Assembly (NCBI GenBank): GCA_964504075.1
Contig: CAZDCT010000001.1
Span: 1-60,016 of the forward strand
Direction of reading: 5' to 3'
Source: JAHJCL01 sp964504075
Lineage (GTDB): Bacteria > Patescibacteriota > Minisyncoccia > Minisyncoccales > DG-74-3
Length of the DNA: 60,016 nt
The position numbers and the translations under genes are program-made. Below the pieces are notes generated by a model, which did no database searches, was not told where the DNA came from, and saw only the letters and a list, made by a program, of their open reading frames with translations. Shown in pieces: positions 35,505-42,903 of this stretch (positions are counted from its first letter, which is position 1; each line of letters starts with the position of its first letter).

Positions 35505-36205
35505 AAATAATCTTTGGTTATTAAATGATTTTTTACTATTTGGCCGTCTTTAATGTTTACTATTTTTTCAGCATATTCTGCAATCTTAGGGTCATGGGTT
35601 ACTATGACCATTGTTTTCCCTTCTTTTTTATGAAAATCTTTTAAATTCTCCATAATCATCTTGCCTGTAACAGAGTCCAGATTGCCAGTTGGCTCATCAG
35701 CAATAATTACTTCTGGATCATTGGCAAAAGCTCTGGCTAAAGCCACCCTTTGCCTTTCTCCACCCGAGAGTTCTGAGGGCTGATGGGACATTCTTTGTTT
35801 TAGACCAATTCTTTCCAAAAGATTTTCTGCTTTTTTCTTTCTTTCGATTAAAGATACCCCCTGAAAAATCATTGGAAGCATTACGTTTTCTGCGGCAGTT
35901 AAATTAGGCAACAAATTAAAATCTTGAAAAACAAAACCCAATGTTTTTCCCCTAAATTGAGAGAGTTGATTCTCTGGCATTTCTGAAATGTTCTTTCCCT
36001 TTAAATAAACCTTTCCCCTAGTTGGGAAATCCAAACAGCCAATCATGTTTAAAAGAGTAGATTTACCAGAACCAGAAGAACCCATTATTGTTACAAAAGA
36101 ACCTGGAAAAATTTCCAGGCTTAATCCTCTGAGCGCATGCACCTCTGTCTTGCCTAATTGATAAGTCCTCCAGACATTTTCCAGTTTAATAATAGGCTTT
36201 GCCAT
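35492..36205 (-). CDS. ABC transporter ATP-binding protein, LolD/MacB type
   Basis: The product has 237 residues. Walker A GSSGSGKSTLLNMIGCLD; Q-loop GFVFQDFNLLPNLTAAENVMLP; signature LSGGERQRVALARAFA; Walker B VIIADEPTGNLD; H-loop VIVTHDPKIAEYA. All motifs are intact. The GCLD and NLTA segments are typical of the MacB/LolD branch. It is one base downstream of the adaptor and overlaps the permease by 13 bases. Confidence 0.95.
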   Translation of the reverse strand: MAKPIIKLENVWRTYQLGKTEVHALRGLSLEIFPGSFVTIMGSSGSGKSTLLNMIGCLDFPTRGKVYLKGKNISEMPENQLSQFRGKTLGFVFQDFNLLPNLTAAENVMLPMIFQGVSLIERKKKAENLLERIGLKQRMSHQPSELSGGERQRVALARAFANDPEVIIADEPTGNLDSVTGKMIMENLKDFHKKEGKTMVIVTHDPKIAEYAEKIVNIKDGQIVKNHLITKDYLWKK

Positions 36206-36206
36206 T

Positions 36207-37739
36207 TTATTCTACAATAACCTGCTCACCTTCTTCTAATCCGGAAATAACTTCAATCATATCATCACTCCCCAAAAGACCTGTTTTTATTTCTTTTTCT
36301 TTAACAACTCCATTCTCAAAGATTTTAACAATCTGCTGGCCATTCTTTTTCTCAATAGCATCTTCTGGAATAACTAAGACGTTTTCCTTAGAATTAACTT
36401 TAATTATTAAATCAGCTGTCATTCCTGATTTTACTCTTTCTGGCGTTTCCTCAAAAACAATAACTACCTTGTAATATACAACACCTTCAATCAATTTCTC
36501 GGCTGGGTCAATTGATACTACTCTGCCAGGAAAAATATCATCTGGAAAAGCAATCAAGGAAATATCTACTGGGTTATCAACGTTAATTTTAACAATATCT
36601 TCTTCGTAAATATCTACTTCTATATTAAAAGGATCAGCTGGTAAAAGAGTAATAACTGTGTCTTGTGATTGAGCCATCTCTCCCACCCTCTTTTCTATTT
36701 TTGCTATCTGTCCCCTAACAGGACTACGTAAATTAACATCTTCTATTTGATTTTCCAGAATATCAACTTGAGCTTGAGCTTGGTCTAATTGAGCCTCATA
36801 AAGAGTAATGTCTTCTTGTCTGGCTGGAGCTGTTAATAAAGATAAATCATCTTTAGCTTTTTGAAGTTCACCTTGAGCTGTAATAACAGCCAATTTTTTA
36901 GCAATAATTGTCTGTTGGGCATTAACAATATCAGTCAACACATCATTAATATTGTCCCTCTCAGTGTTAAGAGAAGTTTTATTAGCAGAAGAAACTAAAT
37001 CACGATAAGCAACCGTTTCACAGATTTCACGAATAACCTTTAAACTGTCTGAAATATCAGCTAACTCATCTTTTACTTGAGATAAAGCTTTTTCAATGTC
37101 TTCATCTAATCCTGTTTCCCTGGTTGTATCAAGAGAAGATTTAATTTGGAAAACAGCTGTTCTAATTTTCTCTTCTTCCTCTCTAACAACAATCCCCTCT
37201 TGATTATTCCCCGTAAAGTAGCTTCTTTGAACTGTATCGACTGAATTTTGAGCGTTATAGGTTTTTAAAAAAGAATCTTCTAAAACATTCAAAGAGTCCT
37301 GATAAGCATCATCTAGATTTTGCTCAGCTATCTCCAAATCAATCTCTTCATTGTCAACTTTGGTCTGAGCAACCTTAATTTCTTGATTAGAAGAACCAAC
37401 CAACAGTTTATCCAACTCGGCTTGAGCAATAATTAATGCTGATTTAGCTTCCTTAAGCTCAATTTCAAGCTTGCTTGTCTCTAATTTTGCCAGAACCTGT
37501 CCAATGTTCACCTCTTGACCAACCTCAGTATAAATACTCTTAATTTCACCTGTGCTTTTAAAGCTCAGATTTATCTTGTCTCCTTTTTTAACCTGACCTG
37601 TTTCTGATACTTCTTGGCAAACAGTTCCTTGATATACTTTGACTATATTAAAAGAAGGTTTTTCTGGACCAGAAAAAACCTTTATCAAAACTATTACAGC
37701 AAAAATTATAACAGCAATTGTGATTAATTTTTTATTCAT
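36207..37739 (-). CDS. HlyD/RND-type membrane fusion (adaptor) protein
   Basis: The product has 510 residues from the ATG at 37739. A longer frame reads back into tRNA-Trp and is rejected. An N-terminal anchor (about 5-23) is followed by the lipoyl half VSETGQVKKGDKINLSFKSTGEI, a long coiled coil (about 85-330), the second lipoyl half NLRSPVRGQIAKIEKRVGEMA, and beta-barrel strands including GRVVSIDPAEK and VKSGMTADLIIKV. It should link the MacB-type permease to the cell surface. The very long hairpin is notable in a cell that probably lacks a TolC-type outer membrane channel. ATG lies 16 bases behind the tRNA-Trp CCA. Confidence 0.9.
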   Translation of the reverse strand: MNKKLITIAVIIFAVIVLIKVFSGPEKPSFNIVKVYQGTVCQEVSETGQVKKGDKINLSFKSTGEIKSIYTEVGQEVNIGQVLAKLETSKLEIELKEAKSALIIAQAELDKLLVGSSNQEIKVAQTKVDNEEIDLEIAEQNLDDAYQDSLNVLEDSFLKTYNAQNSVDTVQRSYFTGNNQEGIVVREEEEKIRTAVFQIKSSLDTTRETGLDEDIEKALSQVKDELADISDSLKVIREICETVAYRDLVSSANKTSLNTERDNINDVLTDIVNAQQTIIAKKLAVITAQGELQKAKDDLSLLTAPARQEDITLYEAQLDQAQAQVDILENQIEDVNLRSPVRGQIAKIEKRVGEMAQSQDTVITLLPADPFNIEVDIYEEDIVKINVDNPVDISLIAFPDDIFPGRVVSIDPAEKLIEGVVYYKVVIVFEETPERVKSGMTADLIIKVNSKENVLVIPEDAIEKKNGQQIVKIFENGVVKEKEIKTGLLGSDDMIEVISGLEEGEQVIVE

Positions 37740-37754
37740 AAAACAATATGGAGA

Positions 37755-37828
37755 TGGCGGGGATTGAGGGAGTCGAACCCCCATCAACAGTTTTGGAGAC
37801 TGCTATTCTGCCATTAAACTAAACCCCC
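37755..37828 (-). tRNA. tRNA-Trp (anticodon CCA)
   Basis: Acceptor GGGGGTT pairs with AATCCCC (one G-T pair). Anticodon loop CTCCAAA gives CCA. T loop GGTTCGACTCC. Discriminator G, and here a 3' CCA is encoded (37755-37757), unlike the other tRNAs in the window. It follows rpmG, the order seen in many bacteria, but the usual secE-nusG do not follow. Confidence 0.94.
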
Positions 37829-37868
37829 ATCTTTAATCAACAAGCGATAGCGAAGGTAAAGAAGAGAT

Positions 37869-38033
37869 TTATTTCTTCGCCTCCTTATGCAAAGTATGTT
37901 TTTTACACCATTTACAAAATTTCTTCAACTCTAATTTACCTTTTTTGTTGAGCATTTTGGATTTACGAGTAAAGTAATTTATCCTTTTACATTCTTGACA
38001 CTGAAGTTTAACAAATGGATTTTTTTTAGCCAT
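37869..38033 (-). CDS. rpmG: 50S ribosomal protein bL33
   Basis: The product has 54 residues from the ATG at 38033; a longer frame extends into tRNA-Thr and is rejected. MAKKNPFVKLQCQECKRINYFTRKSK, then KFCKWCKKHTLHKEAKK, shows the two CxxC pairs that bind zinc. It is a structural protein of the large subunit. It sits between tRNA-Thr and tRNA-Trp, and the ATG is 24 bases after the tRNA-Thr 3' end, so tRNA processing would release its mRNA. Confidence 0.95.
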   Translation of the reverse strand: MAKKNPFVKLQCQECKRINYFTRKSKMLNKKGKLELKKFCKWCKKHTLHKEAKK

Positions 38034-38056
38034 AATTATTTCAAATATTAATTTTG

Positions 38057-38129
38057 AGCCGAGAACGAGACTTGAACTCGTGACCTTTCCCTTACCATGG
38101 GAATGCTCTACCAACTGAGCTATCTCGGC
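38057..38129 (-). tRNA. tRNA-Thr (anticodon GGT)
   Basis: A 73-nt cloverleaf. Acceptor GCCGAGA pairs with TCTCGGC; anticodon stem TTCCC/GGGAA with loop ATGGTAA gives GGT; T loop AGTTCAAGTCT. Discriminator T, no encoded CCA. It lies 8 bases after tRNA-Tyr. Confidence 0.95.
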
Positions 38130-38137
38130 AACAAATG

Positions 38138-38221
38138 TGGGTGGTGAGGGATTTGCACCCCCGTAGGCCAGAGGCCGTCAGTTTTACAGACTGATGCGTT
38201 TGACTACTCCGCCAACCACCC
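38138..38221 (-). tRNA. tRNA-Tyr (anticodon GTA)
   Basis: An 84-nt class II tRNA with a long variable arm. Acceptor GGGTGGT pairs with ACCACCC; anticodon loop CTGTAAA gives GTA. Discriminator A, no encoded CCA. It is the first of the Tyr-Thr-rpmG-Trp series on the minus strand. Confidence 0.95.
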
Positions 38222-38251
38222 TGAGCAATGCTTATCTTATCAAACAATTAG

Positions 38252-38923
38252 TTATTTTTCAATCACTTTCTGATGTTTTTTTCTCCACTCTTCAATCTTT
38301 TTATGATGACCAGACAATAAAATCTTTGGTACTTTCCATTTTTTACCCTTAATCGGTTCAAAAACCTCAGGTCTGGTATATTGAGGATATTCAATAAAAC
38401 CTTTTTCTTTAGTAATTCTTTGTTTTAATAATTGTTTTTTCCCCAAAACACCAGGAATTAATCTAGACACTGTTTCAACTATTATCATGGCCGGTATTTC
38501 TCCTCCCATTAAATCGTAAGGGCCAACAGAGAGCTCAATATCAGCTATTTTCTTAGCTACTCTTTCGTCTACTCCCTCATACCTACCACAAATCATTATT
38601 ATTTGATTCAATTTAGAAAGTTGATAAGCTATTTTCTGATTAAATTGCTTGCCTCTTGGTGTAAAAAGAATGATTTTTGATTTTGTATTTGATTTTTTAA
38701 TCTTTTTTACTGCCTTATAAATTGGTTCGATTTTAAAAACCATACCCAATCCTCCACCAAAAGGACGATCATCAATAGTTTGATGCTTATCCTTGACCCA
38801 ATTCCTTAAATTATGGACTTTTATTTTGATTTTTTTCTTTTTTTGGGCCTTTTTAATAAGAGATTCTTTGAAATAAGAATCAAAGATTTGAGGAAAAATT
38901 GTAATAATATCAAACTGAATCAT
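38252..38923 (-). CDS. trmD: tRNA (guanine-37 N1)-methyltransferase TrmD
   Basis: The product has 223 residues from the ATG at 38923, giving the canonical MIQFDIITIFPQIFD. The SPOUT knot shows DDRPFGGGLGMV, ICGRYEGVDERV and SVGPYDLMGGEIPAMIIVE, and the C-terminal part has GFIEYPQYTRP and LLSGHHKKIEEWR. It makes m1G37 and prevents frameshifting. The -10 TATCAT preceded by TGC (extended -10) ends 6 bases before this ATG, which supports the start and predicts a leaderless mRNA. rimM and rplS, the usual neighbours, are missing. Confidence 0.95.
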   Translation of the reverse strand: MIQFDIITIFPQIFDSYFKESLIKKAQKKKKIKIKVHNLRNWVKDKHQTIDDRPFGGGLGMVFKIEPIYKAVKKIKKSNTKSKIILFTPRGKQFNQKIAYQLSKLNQIIMICGRYEGVDERVAKKIADIELSVGPYDLMGGEIPAMIIVETVSRLIPGVLGKKQLLKQRITKEKGFIEYPQYTRPEVFEPIKGKKWKVPKILLSGHHKKIEEWRKKHQKVIEK

Positions 38924-38929
38924 ACCAAG

Positions 38930-38938
38930 ATGATAGCA
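38930..38938 (-). promoter_or_regulatory. Extended -10 promoter of trmD (TGC-TATCAT), leaderless
   Basis: TATCAT (38930-38935) directly preceded by TGC, ending 6 bases before ATG. No -35 match; the extended -10 can compensate. Confidence 0.55.
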
Positions 38939-38941
38939 CAT

Positions 38942-38980
38942 AAAACAAAAACTGGCTACCTTACGCAGCGCAGTTTTTGT
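38942..38980 (-). terminator. Probable terminator after khpA
   Basis: Minus strand ACAAAAACTG ... CAGTTTTTGT with a 15-16 base GC-containing loop, followed by TTTT. The loop is long for a standard terminator. Confidence 0.5.
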
Positions 38981-38994
38981 TAATTTAGCACGGA

Positions 38995-39342
38995 TTATAA
39001 TTTTAGATCTTCTAGTTCTTCTTTAGCGGGAGCTGCTTCCTTTGTTTCAGCTGGAGCTGCTCTGCCACCTTCCGGTTCTTCAATCTTTAAATTCACTCTG
39101 GCGTGATTTTTAAGACCAACAATACGAACCAAGCTTCTAATGGAACGAGCAGTGCTTCCTGCTTTACCAATGATCTGGCCCATGTCTTCGGCATGTACTA
39201 CTAGTGAGAGTAAAACCCCCATTTCGTCAACCGTACGATCAACTTTAACATCATCTGGGTGATCAACTAAAGCTTTTACAATAAATTCGAGAAAATCTTT
39301 ATCACTGTATTCTTTTGCCATAATCTTTTCTAGTTTATTCAT
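38995..39342 (-). CDS. khpA: KH-domain RNA-binding protein KhpA with C-terminal extension
   Basis: The product has 115 residues (108 from the alternative Met at 39321). The single KH domain is KDFLEFIVKALVDHPDDVKVDRTV, then VHAEDMGQIIGKAGSTARSIRSLVR with the GKAG loop that contacts RNA. Normal KhpA stops near residue 80; here an Ala/Glu/Lys tail of about 25 residues follows. With KhpB it is an sRNA/mRNA-binding protein. Its promoter -35 overlaps the rpsP TGA stop. A three-codon mini-frame (ATG AAT AAA TGA) ends on the gene's first ATG. Confidence 0.9.
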   Translation of the reverse strand: MNKLEKIMAKEYSDKDFLEFIVKALVDHPDDVKVDRTVDEMGVLLSLVVHAEDMGQIIGKAGSTARSIRSLVRIVGLKNHARVNLKIEEPEGGRAAPAETKEAAPAKEELEDLKL

Positions 39343-39379
39343 TTATTCATAGATCGACCTTTCAATTCTATTATCTGTT

Positions 39380-39407
39380 ATTATACTCTGTTTTTAGTTT
39401 CTGTCAA
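39380..39407 (-). promoter_or_regulatory. Promoter of khpA
   Basis: Minus strand TTGACA (39402-39407), 16-base spacer, TATAAT (39380-39385), both consensus. The rpsP stop codon TGA lies inside TTGACA. Confidence 0.78.
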
Positions 39408-39937
39408 TTTTCTTTAACAGTTTCCTTTTTACTTTCTTTTGCTTCTTCTTTTTTTTCTTCTTTCGCTTCTTTTTTTGTCTCTTCTGGTTTTTCTTCTGCC
39501 TCAGGCTTATTTTCTTTTTTCTCCTTTACCTTAGCTTCCTTGGATTTTTCTTGAATGTCTTTCTTTTTCTCTTCTACTATTTCCGGCTTAATCTCTTTTT
39601 TGGGCTCTTCTTGAATTTCTCCCTCTGGCTTTACTGCCTCAACTTTTTCTTCAGCAACCTTTTTCTTCTTAGCCTTTTTGTGCTTAGCAATTTTCTTTCC
39701 TTCAATGATTTTTTCATCAATTAAAAAATTGTGAACAGTGTCTGATGCCTGAGCTCCTTTTGAAAGCCAATACTTAATTCTTTCGCCATTAATCTTTCTT
39801 TCTTTTGTTAAGGGGTTCCAAAAACCAACCCTTTCTACAAATCGACCAGCCTTGGCTGATTTCCTTTTGTCAGTAACAACAATTCTAAAAAAGGGTTGAT
39901 TTTTTTTACCAGTTCTCAATAAACGAATAACTAACAT
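39404..39937 (-). CDS. rpsP: 30S ribosomal protein bS16 with long charged C-terminal tail
   Basis: The product has 177 residues. The first ~85 are a normal bS16: MLVIRLLRTGKKNQPFFRIVVTDKRKSAKAGRFVERVGFWNP, then INGERIKYWLSKGAQASDTV. The remaining ~90 residues are a Lys/Glu low-complexity tail with no aromatic residues, expected to be disordered. The tail is in the same frame with no sign of frameshift. It is a 30S assembly protein. The usual rpsP-rimM-trmD-rplS order is partly kept, as rpsP-khpA-trmD. It is 34 bases behind rnc. Confidence 0.94.
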   Translation of the reverse strand: MLVIRLLRTGKKNQPFFRIVVTDKRKSAKAGRFVERVGFWNPLTKERKINGERIKYWLSKGAQASDTVHNFLIDEKIIEGKKIAKHKKAKKKKVAEEKVEAVKPEGEIQEEPKKEIKPEIVEEKKKDIQEKSKEAKVKEKKENKPEAEEKPEETKKEAKEEKKEEAKESKKETVKEN

Positions 39938-39971
39938 AAATAAATATCAAATATTAAATAATATTATTAGT

Positions 39972-40664
39972 TTACCAGCCTTTTATTTCCAAAGCCTTTT
40001 TAGCAGCATCTTCTTCTGCCTCTTGTTTTGAAGATCCCTCGCCCTCAGCCACTAATTCTTTTTCCAAATAAACTCCGATAATAAAATGTTTAACATGGTC
40101 TGGACCCCATTGTTTTGAAACTTTGTAAATAGGAGTAATTCCAACCTTTTCCTGTGATTGTTCTTGAAAAAGAGATTTAGAATCCTTATACAACCCAGCT
40201 TCAATTATATGAGGCAGATCTTTTATTAAATATTTTTTAATAAATTCTTTACATTTTTTATATCCTAGGTCAAGATAAGCTGCTCCTATAAAAGATTCAA
40301 GAGCATTAGCTAAAATATATTGCCTAGCTTTTCCTGTTTCTTTTGTTTCTCCCTTAGAAAGCAATAAAAAATTATTAAAATTTAATTCTCCAGCTATTTT
40401 AGAAAGTTCATTAGCATTAACCAGAGAAGCTCTCCAATTAGTTAATTGTCCCTCTGGTTCGTCTGGATATTGCTGAAATAAATATTCAGTTACCACTAAT
40501 TCTAAAACAGCATCTCCCAAAAACTCTAATCTCTCATTATGATTTAAATTGAAATCTGGATTTTCATTTAAAAAAGAACGATGACAAAAGGCTTGTACCA
40601 ATAAATCTTTGTTTTTAAATTTTAATCCTGTTTTCTTTTCAAGTGGTGAAAAATCTTTTTTCAT
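39972..40664 (-). CDS. rnc: Ribonuclease III
   Basis: The product has 230 residues. The catalytic signature is HNERLEFLGDAVLELVVTEYLF, with QYILANALESFIGAAYLDLG supplying the second metal-binding acidic pair. A C-terminal double-stranded RNA-binding domain (DSKSLFQEQSQE to KQEAEEDAAKKAL) is complete. It processes rRNA precursors and structured mRNAs. It overlaps nusB by one base and precedes rpsP. Confidence 0.96.
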   Translation of the reverse strand: MKKDFSPLEKKTGLKFKNKDLLVQAFCHRSFLNENPDFNLNHNERLEFLGDAVLELVVTEYLFQQYPDEPEGQLTNWRASLVNANELSKIAGELNFNNFLLLSKGETKETGKARQYILANALESFIGAAYLDLGYKKCKEFIKKYLIKDLPHIIEAGLYKDSKSLFQEQSQEKVGITPIYKVSKQWGPDHVKHFIIGVYLEKELVAEGEGSSKQEAEEDAAKKALEIKGW

Positions 40665-41086
40665 TATTTCTTTATTTCTTTAAAAACTGTTCCTAAAACA
40701 CCATTAATAAATCTTCCTGAACTTTCTCCTCCAAAACCCTTAGCTAATTCAATTGCCTCATTAATAGCCACTTTTGGAGGGACAGCTTCTTTGTCTCCAA
40801 ACAACAGTTCATAAAGGCCAATTCTCAGAATGTTTCTGTCAACTATATTAATCTGATTTATTGGCCACTGAGGAGCAGCTTTTTCAATAATACTATTAAT
40901 TTCTTTAAGATATTGAATGACACCGGTTACTAATTGCCAAACAAATCCATCATTATCTTCTAATCCTGGCCCAAATTCTTTTATATTTTTCTCAACTATT
41001 TTTTTTAAATCTTGTTTTTGGTCAAAAAAATCCCATTCGTACAAACTCTGCATTGCTATTGATCTTGATAGGTGCCTAGAAGACAT
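40664..41086 (-). CDS. nusB: Transcription antitermination factor NusB
   Basis: The product has 140 residues. SRHLSRSIAMQSLYEWDF is the N-terminal arginine-rich RNA-binding segment. DRNILRIGLYELLFGDKEAVPPKVAINEAIELAKGFGGESSGRFINGVLG is the family core. With NusE it binds boxA of rRNA leaders. It shares a one-base overlap with rnc, a pairing that makes sense because both act on rRNA precursors. Confidence 0.95.
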   Translation of the reverse strand: MSSRHLSRSIAMQSLYEWDFFDQKQDLKKIVEKNIKEFGPGLEDNDGFVWQLVTGVIQYLKEINSIIEKAAPQWPINQINIVDRNILRIGLYELLFGDKEAVPPKVAINEAIELAKGFGGESSGRFINGVLGTVFKEIKK

Positions 41087-41118
41087 AAAATTAGTAATTA
41101 ATAAACGTTAAATAATAA

Positions 41119-41415
41119 TTATGATTTACGTGACAATTCTTTCAAGCTTAAAGTTTTATTTCTCGTTTCTTTTTTCTTTCCTTTCTCTTGAACAGCCATT
41201 TCTTTTGCCTTAACTTTTCTTTCCTTTTTGGTTAACTTTTCTAAAACATTAATGACCTCCTTGTTTTTGTAATATCCACAACTTGGACAAACAATATGTG
41301 GCTTCTTTGGTTTACCGCACTTAGGACAAGAAACCAAATTTGGCTCTTTAATAAAGAGGTTTCTTCTTATGTCATTTCTCTTTCCTTTAGTATGTTTTCC
41401 CCTTGGAACAGCCAT
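41119..41415 (-). CDS. rpmF: 50S ribosomal protein bL32 with basic C-terminal extension
   Basis: The product has 98 residues; normal bL32 has about 57-65. MAVPRGKHTKGKRNDIRR, then CPKCGKPKKPHIVCPSCGYY, gives the basic start and the zinc-binding CxxC...CxxC. The last ~40 residues are a Lys/Glu-rich tail. It has a good promoter (TTGTAA-17-TATATT on the minus strand) whose -10 ends 9 bases before ATG. nusB follows after 32 bases. Confidence 0.93.
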   Translation of the reverse strand: MAVPRGKHTKGKRNDIRRNLFIKEPNLVSCPKCGKPKKPHIVCPSCGYYKNKEVINVLEKLTKKERKVKAKEMAVQEKGKKKETRNKTLSLKELSRKS

Positions 41416-41447
41416 AATGTCGTTAATATACCAGAAACTTTTATGTT

Positions 41448-42080
41448 TTACAAGGACCGAATCGGTCTAAAAGTCATCCTATGTATCTTGCAGGGACCAT
41501 GTTTTTTAATCATTGTCCGGTGTAACTTGGTCGCATATCCTTTATGTTTGTTAAATCCATATTGAGGATATTTTTTATGATATCTTTTCATAATTCTATC
41601 TCTTGTTACTTTAGCGATTATGGAAGCAGCTGCTATTGAAAAAACCTTACTATCCCCTTTTCTAATTGATTTCTGAGGAATGTCTAAATCGATTTTAAAA
41701 TTTCCATCTAAAATTAAATAATCAATTTTTAAATTATTTACTGCTTTTTTCATTGCCAATTTAGTTGCTTCTAAAATATTGATTTTATCAATCATTTTTT
41801 CTGAAACTTTACCTATTCCCCATTCTATATTTGGCTCTTTTACTAAAAGCTTATAAAGCACTTCTCTCTTCTTAGGACTAAGTTTCTTTGAATCCTTCAC
41901 TTCTTTCAATAAACCTTTAGCTTTAAATTGCGGTCTTGCGCTTTGCCTTTTGCTCTTTACCCTTATCATTACTGCTGCTGCCACCACTGGCCCAGCCAAT
42001 GATCCACGACCAGCCTCATCTAAACCAGCCACATATTTATATCCTCTTTTCCATAATCTTTTTTCTCTATTTAAATTCAT
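41448..42080 (-). CDS. rnhB: Ribonuclease HII
   Basis: The product has 210 residues from the ATG at 42080. YVAGLDEAGRGSLAGPVVAAAV carries the first catalytic Asp-Glu; DSKKLSPKKRE, LILDGNF and SIAAASIIAKVTRDRIM follow, with YGFNKHKGYATKLH at the end. It removes ribonucleotides from DNA-RNA hybrids. A frame starting upstream at 42122 exists, but the extended -10 TGC-TATTAT at 42087-42095 ends exactly 6 bases before ATG 42080, so the shorter start is preferred and the mRNA is predicted leaderless. Confidence 0.94.
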   Translation of the reverse strand: MNLNREKRLWKRGYKYVAGLDEAGRGSLAGPVVAAAVMIRVKSKRQSARPQFKAKGLLKEVKDSKKLSPKKREVLYKLLVKEPNIEWGIGKVSEKMIDKINILEATKLAMKKAVNNLKIDYLILDGNFKIDLDIPQKSIRKGDSKVFSIAAASIIAKVTRDRIMKRYHKKYPQYGFNKHKGYATKLHRTMIKKHGPCKIHRMTFRPIRSL

Positions 42081-42086
42081 TCTCTC

Positions 42087-42095
42087 ATAATAGCA
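42087..42095 (-). promoter_or_regulatory. Extended -10 promoter of rnhB (TGC-TATTAT), leaderless
   Basis: TATTAT at 42087-42092, TGC at 42093-42095, 6 bases to ATG. Identical in form to the tmk promoter at 54449-54457. Confidence 0.6.
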
Positions 42096-42141
42096 TAATT
42101 GGGGGATGTCCGACGTCCCCATATTAACATCAATCTAAACC

Positions 42142-42170
42142 TTGACTATTTTAAAAAAAGTATCTAAAAT
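42142..42170 (+). promoter_or_regulatory. Promoter of the SIS-domain gene
   Basis: TTGACT (42142-42147), 17-base spacer, TAAAAT (42165-42170). The leader to ATG 42184 is about 6 nt, too short for a Shine-Dalgarno. Confidence 0.7.
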
Positions 42171-42183
42171 AAAATAGATCCTT

Positions 42184-42819
42184 ATGGTAAATGGAATCTC
42201 TGATGGAATAGCGGGGCTAATGCTGACGATAGAAAAAGAGCTCGTTAAAATATCAAAAAAACCAGATCCAGAAATTGAAAAACTGATTGAAATATTCATA
42301 TCTATACATAAAAAACTCTTCTTTTCAAAAGGGTTTATTACGGACATGCCAACAATCTTCTTTGGCGGAGCGGGTATATCACAAAGAAGGGCCTTAGATC
42401 TTGGAACAAGATTTGGCCAGCTTGGCTTCAGGGTTGGAAATCTTGATGACGGATGCGTTACCAATATAGATACGGTAATATATTTCTCATCTTCTGCAAC
42501 AACTCTTAAAACTGTGAGCAATTTCAATCTGGTCAGGGAAACGGCCCCAGGGGCCACAATAATTGTTTTTACTTCAAATCCGGATGAAGAAATGCCAAAG
42601 AGAGCTGATTTGACAATTTGGTTACCCGGCAGAACAGATGTCCAAGATGAAGAATCTCCACTTGCTTTACTGGGTGCTAATTTTGAATCAGCTTGTGATA
42701 AACTAGTAAGCATTCTTGTTCATAAAATAAGAGAGAAAATCGCAGAATCAGAAAAACTGCCAGTAGAAGAAAGTTCTGTGTCAGAAACCGCAATGCGAAA
42801 ACGTCACGCTCCAGTCTAA
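42184..42819 (+). CDS. SIS-domain protein, 6-phospho-3-hexuloisomerase-like
   Basis: The product has 211 residues. The SIS core is IFFGGAGISQRRALDLGTRFGQLGFRVGN, then DTVIYFSSSATTLKTVSNFNLVRE, TIIVFTSNPDEEMPKRADLTIWLPGRTD. The tail SPLALLGANFESACDKLVSILV matches the order of motifs in hexuloisomerase (HxlB)-type sugar isomerases. The usual SGSGET phosphosugar loop is replaced by FSSSATT, so the substrate may differ. Codon use appears GC-richer than neighbours, and the C-terminus ends in a short basic tail. No partner hexulose-phosphate synthase is adjacent. It is monocistronic, with its own promoter and terminator. Confidence 0.75.
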   Translation: MVNGISDGIAGLMLTIEKELVKISKKPDPEIEKLIEIFISIHKKLFFSKGFITDMPTIFFGGAGISQRRALDLGTRFGQLGFRVGNLDDGCVTNIDTVIYFSSSATTLKTVSNFNLVRETAPGATIIVFTSNPDEEMPKRADLTIWLPGRTDVQDEESPLALLGANFESACDKLVSILVHKIREKIAESEKLPVEESSVSETAMRKRHAPV

Positions 42820-42829
42820 GTGTTCTAAA

Positions 42830-42856
42830 AGGAAGTACTCACACTTCCTGTTTTTT
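42830..42856 (+). terminator. Terminator of the SIS-domain gene
   Basis: AGGAAGT / ACTTCCT stem (42830-42836 and 42843-42849), 6-base loop, followed by GTTTTTT. Confidence 0.82.
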
Positions 42857-42891
42857 ATTCTTTTTTTACTTTTTCTGTCAAGATGGTATAG

Positions 42892-42897
42892 TAATAT
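42892..42897 (+). promoter_or_regulatory. -10 element (TAATAT) of dnaE, leaderless
   Basis: TAATAT ends 6 bases before the dnaE ATG. Overlapping alternatives TATAGT (42887-42892) and TATAAT (42895-42900) exist. There is no Shine-Dalgarno sequence. Confidence 0.5.
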
Positions 42898-42903
42898 AAT
42901 TTT

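Noticed and set aside
37740..37787. N-terminal extension of the HlyD-like protein
   Set aside because: These codons lie in tRNA-Trp and its 3' flank; the ATG at 37739 starts a normal membrane anchor.
38034..38114. N-terminal extension of bL33
   Set aside because: It overlaps tRNA-Thr; the canonical protein starts MAKKNPF at 38033.
42101..42120. Terminator at the GGGGATGT/ACGTCCCC hairpin upstream of rnhB
   Set aside because: The hairpin has no following T-run on either strand and lies upstream of a minus-strand promoter. Its role is unclear, so it is not called.
42135..42713. Minus-strand frame of 192 codons
   Set aside because: It is a shadow of the SIS-domain gene on the plus strand, which has recognisable domain motifs, a promoter and a terminator.
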